From CBDFKF01 sp965248765 (GTDB lineage: Bacteria > Pseudomonadota > Alphaproteobacteria > VGEJ01), in NCBI GenBank assembly GCA_965248765.1, contig CBDFKF010000004.1:2666001-2730000 (forward strand): a DNA stretch of 64,000 nucleotides, in the 5' to 3' direction. The notes below the pieces were generated by a model. It was not told the origin of the DNA and ran no database searches. It saw nothing but the letters and a program-made list of their open reading frames with translations. Both the position numbers and the translations under genes were made by a program. Shown piece after piece: positions 58,596 through 64,000 of the stretch (position 1 is its first letter; each line of letters starts with the position of its first letter).

Positions 58596-60491
58596 ATGAC
58601 GACCGGGGTTGAACCGACGCCGCTCGCGACCGCGGCTCCGGCATCGACCGGCCCGCCCGAGGGCGCTCGGCGAGGTCGCCTGCGGGTACCGATCGCTTGG
58701 GTGTTGGTTGTCGGTTTTGGCGGCCTGGTGCTTGCGGCGGCCGCGAGCGTGCTCCTCGTCAGCGCGACGAGCAACTACAGGAACACCTTTGCGCTCCTCG
58801 AAGGGAGCGCCGTGTTGCGGCTCGATACCATCGAGACCCACATCCGCGATCAGCTGGCACCGGTGGAGACACTGGGGCGGGTTCTCGCCGAGCGCATTGT
58901 CGCCGGCACGCTGGCGCCGGAGAATCCCGTGCAGCTGCGCGACATGCTGCTCGGCGCGCTCGGTGCTCTGCCGCAGTTGACGGGCATCAGCTACACCACG
59001 CCCGAGGGTAAATCGACGGCGGTCGGCTACTGGTTCGGCCGCGATGAGGAAGCTTATGCCGTCGACCGAAGCGGCGATTCCCTGATGCGGCCGCACCCCG
59101 AGATCGTGCGCACCGCGAAAACGCCGGTGTGGTCCGATCTCGTGTGGATCGACGAGCTTGGCCAAAGCATGTTGGTGCTGCACGTGCCCGTTCGCGATGA
59201 GAAGGGCTTCATCGGCGGCATCGGCTTGCTGGTGAGCACGGCGACGATTTCCGACTTCGTCGAGCAGCTCTCCTACGAAGATATCGATGCACCGGCATTC
59301 GTTCTCTACGGCCGCGACCATGTCCTCGCCCATCGCAACATCCGCCACAATCCGTGGGCGCCCGACGGGGACTATAGGAACCTGACGGGCCGCGCGCCGC
59401 TGCCGACGCGAGCCGATCTACACGATCCGATCCTCGACATGATCGGGCGCGAGCATATCGACCAAGTGCTCAACCGGGCGGGCGAATCTCATGCCGTGAC
59501 GCTGCCTGAGGAGAGCCGGCCCGAGCACGTCGTGCTGGGCCGTCGTCTCGACGGCTTTGGACCGGTGCCATGGATCATCGGTCAGCAATACCGCGTCGAG
59601 GATCTCGAGCCGGTCATCGACCGGCTCTTCGGCTCGATCCTCGTCGGCATCGTCATTCTGTTGGTCGCGGTCGCCGTCGCCTTCGTTGTCGGCCACCGGA
59701 TCGCCCGCAAGATAAGCCGTCTCGCCGCCGTCGCCGAGAAGCTGCGGGCGCTTGAGTTCGCCGATGTCCCGGATCTGCCAGACAGCCACCTCCGCGAGCT
59801 CGCCAATGCCGGGCGCGCCTTCAACGCGATGTTGACCGCGATGCGCTGGTTCGAAATGTACGTGCCGAAGTCGTTGGTGCTGCGACTCATGCGCGGCGGC
59901 AGCATCATTACCTCCCAGGAGCGCGGGGTGACGGTGATGTTCACTGACATCCGCGGATTCACGCCGCTTTCGCAGCAAATGGGCGCGGCCGACGTGGCGG
60001 ACCTGCTCAACGAGCACTTTTCGCTGTTGTCGCGCTGCATCGAGGCCGAAGGCGGCACCGTCGACAAATTCATCGGCGATTCCGTGATGGCCTTCTGGGG
60101 TGCGCCCGAGGATCAGCGAGATCATCCGATGCGGGCGTTGCGAACGGCGCAGGCAATACAGCGCGGGCTCGCGGCCGATAACCGGCGCCGCGAGGCTGCT
60201 GGTCTGCCGCCGATCAAGGTCCGCATCGGCATCAATTCCGGCCCGGCCATCGTCGGCAACATCGGCTCGGCGAGCCGCATCAACTACACGCTGATCGGCG
60301 ATACCGTGAACACGGCGGAGCGGCTGGAGTTCCTTGCCAAGTCGTTCCACAAGGAAGAGGACGTGATCGTTCTCATCAGCGAGGCGACCGCCAAGGGGCT
60401 ACCTGATATCGATCTGACGCCGCTCGGCGAGCATGGCCTGCGCGGCCGTGCCGGCTCCATCACCGTCTACCGCCTCCCTGACGCCGATTGA
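58596..60491 (+). CDS. membrane-bound class III adenylate/guanylate cyclase
   Basis: The 631-residue sensor-cyclase has TM1 at about 31-56, a periplasmic dCache-like domain of about 290 residues, TM2 at about 345-368, a HAMP-like linker (GHRIARKISRLAAVAEKLRALEF) and a C-terminal CHD. Catalytic residues are complete. The metal aspartates are D451 in FTDIRGFT and D495 in DKFIGDSVMAFWGAP, and the purine-specifying K491 and D569 (IGDT) favour ATP. The transition-state Asn and Arg are in VNTAERLE. It therefore probably makes cAMP in response to an outside ligand. A separate, decayed cyclase fragment lies at 7.1-7.6 kb. Confidence 0.93.
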   Translation: MTTGVEPTPLATAAPASTGPPEGARRGRLRVPIAWVLVVGFGGLVLAAAASVLLVSATSNYRNTFALLEGSAVLRLDTIETHIRDQLAPVETLGRVLAERIVAGTLAPENPVQLRDMLLGALGALPQLTGISYTTPEGKSTAVGYWFGRDEEAYAVDRSGDSLMRPHPEIVRTAKTPVWSDLVWIDELGQSMLVLHVPVRDEKGFIGGIGLLVSTATISDFVEQLSYEDIDAPAFVLYGRDHVLAHRNIRHNPWAPDGDYRNLTGRAPLPTRADLHDPILDMIGREHIDQVLNRAGESHAVTLPEESRPEHVVLGRRLDGFGPVPWIIGQQYRVEDLEPVIDRLFGSILVGIVILLVAVAVAFVVGHRIARKISRLAAVAEKLRALEFADVPDLPDSHLRELANAGRAFNAMLTAMRWFEMYVPKSLVLRLMRGGSIITSQERGVTVMFTDIRGFTPLSQQMGAADVADLLNEHFSLLSRCIEAEGGTVDKFIGDSVMAFWGAPEDQRDHPMRALRTAQAIQRGLAADNRRREAAGLPPIKVRIGINSGPAIVGNIGSASRINYTLIGDTVNTAERLEFLAKSFHKEEDVIVLISEATAKGLPDIDLTPLGEHGLRGRAGSITVYRLPDAD

Positions 60492-60521
60492 GTACGGTCC
60501 ATCTCTCCGATCTCATCCTGA

Positions 60522-60577
60522 GGGCGAGCGGAGCGAGTATCTCGAAGGACGAGGTTGGCGCAAGGCGCCGTCTCGAA
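60522..60577. repeat. REP-like palindromic repeat
   Basis: Outer arms CTCATCCT and AGGACGAG enclose a GAGCG-rich centre (60522-60553). They are followed by GGCGC-AA-GGCGCC and the 13-mer GCGCCGTCTCGAA (60565-60577). That 13-mer and the CTCATNNTGAGG opening also occur in the repeat pair at 45907-46014, so this is one interspersed family. It fills the convergent gap between the cyclase and hslU. Confidence 0.8.
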
Positions 60578-60600
60578 GCAGGAACCCGTCGCAGAGCCAG

Positions 60601-61911
60601 CTAAAGAATAAACCGGGAGAGGTCGGCGTCCTTGGCAAGGTCGGCGACCTGATCGCGCACGTAGGCGGCATCGATCGTCACCTCGCGGCCGGCCTGGTCG
60701 GAGGCGGTGAAGCTGATCTCCTCCAACAACCGCTCCATCACCGTGTGCAGCCGCCGCGCCCCGATGTTCTCAACGCTCTTGTTGACTTCGGCGGCGAGGT
60801 CGGCGATCTCCTCGATCGCTTCGGCGGCGAATTCGAGCCGCACCTCCTCGGTGGCCAAGAGGGCGGTGTACTGCTTGATCAGGCTCGCCTCGGGCTCGGT
60901 CAGGATGCGCACGAAGTCATCGCGGCTCAGCGCCTTCAGCTCAACGCGGATCGGCAACCGCCCTTGTAGCTCAGGCAGCAGGTCCGAGGGCTTGGCGAGA
61001 TGGAAGGCGCCTGAGGCGATGAACAGGATGTGGTCGGTTTTGACCGTGCCGTGCTTGGTCGCCACCGTCGTGCCCTCGATCAGCGGTAACAGGTCGCGCT
61101 GAACGCCCTCGCGGCTGACATCCGCGCCGATCCGCTCCGAACGGGCGGTGATCTTGTCGATCTCGTCAAGGAACACGATCCCGTTCTGCTCGACGAGCTC
61201 AATCGCCGTGTTCACGGTCTTGTCCGGATCCAGGAGCTTGTCGCTCTCCTCCGCGACCAGCACCTCATAGGACTCGCTTACCGACATCCGCCGCGGCTTG
61301 GTCCGCTGCCCGAACGCCTTACCGAGCATCTCGTTGATGTTGATCATCCCGACCTGACTGCCCGGCATGCCGGGAATATCGATGGTCGGCATGCTGCCGG
61401 CCCCGCTCTCCTGCACTTGGATCTCGACCTCCTTTTCGGCAAGGTCGCCTTCGCGCAGCATCTTGCGGAATTTAGCGCGGGTATCGCCGCTCGCGGTCTC
61501 TCCGACCAGTGCGTTCAAAACCCGTTCCTCGGCCGCCAGCTCGGCCTTGGCGTGCACCTCGGCGCGGCTCCGCTCCTTGATCATACCGATGGCTTGCTCG
61601 ACGAGATCACGCACGATCTGTTCGACGTCGCGGCCGACGTAGCCGACCTCGGTGAACTTGGTCGCCTCGACCTTGAGGAACGGGGCCTGGGCCAGGCGGG
61701 CGAGCCGCCGCGCAATCTCGGTCTTGCCGACGCCGGTCGGGCCGATCATCAGGATGTTCTTCGGCAACACCTCATCGCGCAGCTCCTCGGGCAGCTGCTG
61801 GCGCCGCCACCGGTTGCGCAAAGCGATGGCGACCGCCCGCTTGGCCGCATCCTGGCCAATGATGAAGCGGTCGAGTTCGGAGACGATCTCGCGGGGGCTG
61901 AACGCCGTCAT
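60601..61911 (-). CDS. hslU: ATP-dependent protease ATPase subunit HslU
   Basis: HslU (ClpY) unfolds substrates for the HslV protease. The 436-residue AAA+ protein has Walker A GPTGVGKTEIARRLA, the FTEVGYVGRDVEQIVRDLVE pore-loop region (GYVG), and the I domain. Walker B is GIVFLDEIDKI, the sensor region IASGAFHLAKPSDLLPELQGRLPIRVEL, and the conserved C terminus is LSRFIL, which docks into HslV. It overlaps hslV by 4 bp (ATGA). Confidence 0.97.
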   Translation of the reverse strand: MTAFSPREIVSELDRFIIGQDAAKRAVAIALRNRWRRQQLPEELRDEVLPKNILMIGPTGVGKTEIARRLARLAQAPFLKVEATKFTEVGYVGRDVEQIVRDLVEQAIGMIKERSRAEVHAKAELAAEERVLNALVGETASGDTRAKFRKMLREGDLAEKEVEIQVQESGAGSMPTIDIPGMPGSQVGMININEMLGKAFGQRTKPRRMSVSESYEVLVAEESDKLLDPDKTVNTAIELVEQNGIVFLDEIDKITARSERIGADVSREGVQRDLLPLIEGTTVATKHGTVKTDHILFIASGAFHLAKPSDLLPELQGRLPIRVELKALSRDDFVRILTEPEASLIKQYTALLATEEVRLEFAAEAIEEIADLAAEVNKSVENIGARRLHTVMERLLEEISFTASDQAGREVTIDAAYVRDQVADLAKDADLSRFIL

Positions 61912-62462
61912 CGCGTGGTTAGGCTCTCGAGAACGACGGTCTCGTTGGTGTAAATGCAGATGCCCGCGGCGATGGCCATGGCCCGCTCTGCCACCGCCTC
62001 GGCATCGAAGTCATCGCGGTCGATCAGCGCGCGGGCCGCGGCGAGCGCGTAGTTGCCGCCCGAGCCGATGCCGATCATCCCGTCTTCCGGCTCGAGAACA
62101 TCGCCGGTGCCGCTCAAAACCAGGCTGGTCTCGCGATCGGCGACCGCCATCATCGCCTCGAGCCGCCTTAAGTAGCGATCGGTCCGCCAGTCCTTGGCGA
62201 GCTCGACGCAGGCGCGCATGAGTTGCCCGGCATGCTGCTCGAGCTTGGCCTCGAGTCGTTCAAACAAAGTGAACGCATCGGCCGTCGCCCCGGCAAACCC
62301 GCCGATCACGGCGCCGTCGGCGAGCCGCCGCACCTTGCGCGCGTTCGACTTGATAATAGTATCGCCGAGCGAGACCTGGCCATCGCCGGCGACGACGACG
62401 GTATCGCCCTTGCGCACGCAGAGGATAGTGGTGCCGTGCCAAACTGGATCGTGCGCCGCCAT
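61908..62462 (-). CDS. hslV: ATP-dependent protease subunit HslV
   Basis: HslV (ClpQ) is the proteasome-beta-like peptidase of the HslUV complex. The 184-residue protein has a short propeptide ending in WHG followed by TTILCVRKGDTVVVAGDGQVSLG; the threonine after that Gly (T11) should become the N-terminal nucleophile. MIGIGSGGNYALAAARAL is the conserved late motif. ATG 62462 was chosen because the longer in-frame extension is Pro/Arg-rich and unlike the family. It is the first gene of hslVU. Confidence 0.97.
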   Translation of the reverse strand: MAAHDPVWHGTTILCVRKGDTVVVAGDGQVSLGDTIIKSNARKVRRLADGAVIGGFAGATADAFTLFERLEAKLEQHAGQLMRACVELAKDWRTDRYLRRLEAMMAVADRETSLVLSGTGDVLEPEDGMIGIGSGGNYALAAARALIDRDDFDAEAVAERAMAIAAGICIYTNETVVLESLTTR

Positions 62463-62628
62463 TGATGCTCCGGGGTCGGTGGGCCGCCGCCCTGCGACCG
62501 CGCCCAACGGCGGTCCGGGATCGGCCCCCACCATGTGGTGATTTGCCCGGATCGGTCAAGAGTGCGCAAGGCGCTCCTTGGACGACAGCGGCGATAGCCT
62601 CCTGGGCGTAGCCGGCGCGCTTGTGTCC

Positions 62629-62666
62629 ATTCCGCGGAATAAGGTAATGCCCATTCCATGGAATGG
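62629..62666. promoter_or_regulatory. two-palindrome operator at the MarR-type gene
   Basis: ATTCCGCGGAAT (62629-62640) and CCATTCCATGGAATGG (62651-62666) are perfect palindromes sharing ATTCC/GGAAT half-sites, with centres 24 bp apart. Larger arms TGTCCATTCC (62624) and GGAATGGACA (62660) pair across both. The second palindrome covers the first possible ATG (62663) of the MarR-type gene, so binding would block its own expression and perhaps the divergent hslVU promoter. Confidence 0.75.
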
Positions 62667-63220
62667 ACAAGCGGCCGACGATGACAGACGACGGGCGGCC
62701 CGAAGCCGAAAAACTCTGGCAGACCCTCGATTGGCTCGGCCTCGCCGATGAGCTCGCCACCCGGCGTGTCGACCGGGCGCTCCGCGCCGCCGGGCTCTCC
62801 TTCCCCCAGTTCGCGCTCTTGAGCCACTTCACCCAGGCGCCGAGCCGGGCCCGCACCGTCACAGGCATCGCTCGCGCCCTGCGGGCCAATCAGCCGAAGA
62901 TCAGCAAGCGTGCCCAACAGCTCGTCGAGAGTGGCCTCCTTGAGGTCCGGCCGAGTGCGGTCGATCGTCGCATCAAGGAGCTGATGATCACTCCCGCTGG
63001 CGGCACCGCCTTCCGTGCCGCGGTGAGCCGCCTCGCGCCCGAGGTCCAAATCATTTTTGCCGAATGGGACGTTGAGGACGTCGAGACGCTCAATACGCTG
63101 CTGTTTCGCCTGAAATCGTGGTTGGACCGCCATCGCAAAGATGGCGGAGAGGCGGCTGAGAACGGGGATTCGGATCCGGCTCAGGACGCACCGTCGACCA
63201 CCAGCGTGCGCAAGAGGTAG
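62663..63220 (+). CDS. MarR-family transcriptional regulator
   Basis: This is a winged-helix repressor-type protein. The DNA-binding core is SFPQFALLSHFTQAPSRARTVTGIARALRANQPKISKRAQQLVESGLLEVRPSAVDRRIKELMITPAGG. It shows the MarR wing motif with DRR and a following ITPAG, and helices on both sides for dimerisation. ATG 62663 lies in the operator; ATG 62681 (MTDDGRPEAEK) is the likelier start if the operator is upstream. The ligand is unknown. Its 3' end overlaps the convergent frameshifted gene by 40 bp. Confidence 0.88.
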   Translation: MDKRPTMTDDGRPEAEKLWQTLDWLGLADELATRRVDRALRAAGLSFPQFALLSHFTQAPSRARTVTGIARALRANQPKISKRAQQLVESGLLEVRPSAVDRRIKELMITPAGGTAFRAAVSRLAPEVQIIFAEWDVEDVETLNTLLFRLKSWLDRHRKDGGEAAENGDSDPAQDAPSTTSVRKR

Positions 63221-64000
63221 GCGCTGCCGCGGTTGACGAACACGACCCCGTCGAAGGGGCCGCGAAGGCTCCGATCCACGGCCTGGAACAACCGTTCGCC
63301 ATCAAGGCTTACGCTCATCGTCCCATCGCGCGCCCGCGTCCAGGCGAGAATGTGGTCGCGGCGATCGCCCAAGCCCGCCGTTCGCGCCGTCTCGATCACG
63401 CCGATGCCCCGCCGCGACCGGTGCAGCAGGCGCACATCACCGTTTTCGGCGACCACCACGCTATACCCGTTCGACGAGCGTGCCCGCCCTTGATAGACCA
63501 CCAGTGCCACCTCACCCTCGGCGCGCTCCGCGGCGATCGTTGCGGTCAAGGAAAAGGCGTTGGTGATCGCCACCGGCGTGCTGATCTCGGCGATGCCGGC
63601 CTGCGCCGGTATTTGGCCGCCGCGTTCGTCCTTGTCCGGCTTGACCAGAAAGTCTTTGAGGAGGTCGACGGCAACGAGCCGCGGTCGTTGTCGCCACCGC
63701 CGGCTACGGCCCGGCTCAATAATCCGCTGAAGGTGACCTCGAACTTGCCGCTGTGGCGCACCCAGGCGGGGTTGCGGGTGAAGTCCCCGTCGCGGAAGTC
63801 CTCGCTCAACAGCCGCGTTTGCCAGTGGCGGTCGTGGCGATTGGCCAGCGCGCGCAGATCGCTGAGGAAGCGGGGATCGGCAGCGCGGGCCTGCTCGGCC
63901 TCGTCGACCAACCGCCGCAGCGCATCGACCAACTCCTGGACCTGGTCGGCATCGCCGCCCCACGGCGCATAGCGCGTTTCCTCGGCGCCCGCGCCGCTCA
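63181..64000 (-). pseudogene. conserved hypothetical protein with a frameshift, runs off right edge
   Basis: Reading in from the right edge, the N-terminal part gives TRYAPWGGDADQVQELVDALRRLVDEAEQARAADPRFLSDLRALANRHD, then FRDGDFTRNPAWVRHSGKFEV and LLSRAVAGGGDN in one frame. From about 63670-63700 the protein-like sequence continues in another frame as AVDLLKDFLVKPDKDERGG, SLTATIAAERAEGEVALVVYQG, GYSVVVAENGDVRLLHRS and MSVSLDGERLFQAVDRSLRGPFDGVVFVNRGSAYLLRTLVVDG to the stop at 63181. The second part resembles a concanavalin-like or laminin-G-like beta sandwich (no database check possible). The first part resembles a helical lead-in found in alphaproteobacterial proteins of unknown function. 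The break may be real or an error. Confidence 0.65.

Noticed and set aside
1..64000. tRNA, rRNA, CRISPR array, prophage or insertion sequence
   Set aside because: Looked for T-arm GTTCGAATC patterns, spaced direct repeats and transposase motifs; none held up outside coding sequence.

Overview
The window is a GC-rich chromosomal segment of an alphaproteobacterium, most likely a member of the Rhodospirillales. Supporting signs are a MucR-type regulator, a Tim44-like membrane protein, HemJ instead of HemY/HemG, the order dnaQ-coaE-aroE-ppsR | hemE-hemH-hemJ-rho, and mnmE-mnmG-rsmG-parA-parB with perfect parS sites. No rRNA, tRNA, CRISPR array, prophage or intact insertion sequence was seen. The assignment rests on gene content and order only.

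Layout. 1-14.7 kb: a minus-strand housekeeping run (rutE-like nitroreductase, tsaB, rimI, mucR, plsC, miaB), a small plus-strand pair (polysaccharide deacetylase, HpcH aldolase), a Bax-like glucosaminidase, a decayed cyclase fragment, a universal stress protein, a DUF2333 protein, then glnD-murJ-trpS. 14.8-22.4 kb: class III alcohol dehydrogenase, an orphan OmpR-type regulator, a tryptophan-to-kynurenine pair whose dioxygenase is frameshifted, ribA, an L,D-transpeptidase, a YggS-type protein and thiE. 22.4-28.4 kb: a minus-strand block with two sulfotransferases, a porin and an APS kinase fused to a degenerate CysN-like domain, which reads as a sulfation module. 28.5-33.3 kb: DUF3576 lipoprotein, leuS, lptE, holA. 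33.3-39.6 kb: mltA, tim44, fxsA, secB, dnaQ, coaE, aroE, ppsR.

The 414-bp gap between ppsR and hemE is the best candidate for the chromosomal replication origin. Its gene context matches the Caulobacter origin, it is rich in GANTC methylation sites, and it carries several inverted repeats and DnaA-box-like words. About 10-13 kb away lie two perfect 16-bp parS sites, one between mnmE and mnmG and one written into the rsmG reading frame, followed by parA-parB. A perfect DnaA box also sits between hemJ and rho.

44-64 kb holds qor/dienelactone hydrolase, ogt/yyaL, a thioredoxin-like ferredoxin, the mnmE-parB run, a lutABC lactate oxidation operon, smr, an XRE regulator, a membrane class III cyclase, hslVU, a MarR-type gene with a two-palindrome operator, and a frameshifted conserved gene running off the right edge.

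Several conserved genes look damaged at the DNA level: frameshifts in the cyclase fragment, kynA and the last gene, and no ATG/GTG/TTG start for mnmE or parA. This could be real decay and unusual initiation or base-call errors in the assembly; reads would decide.
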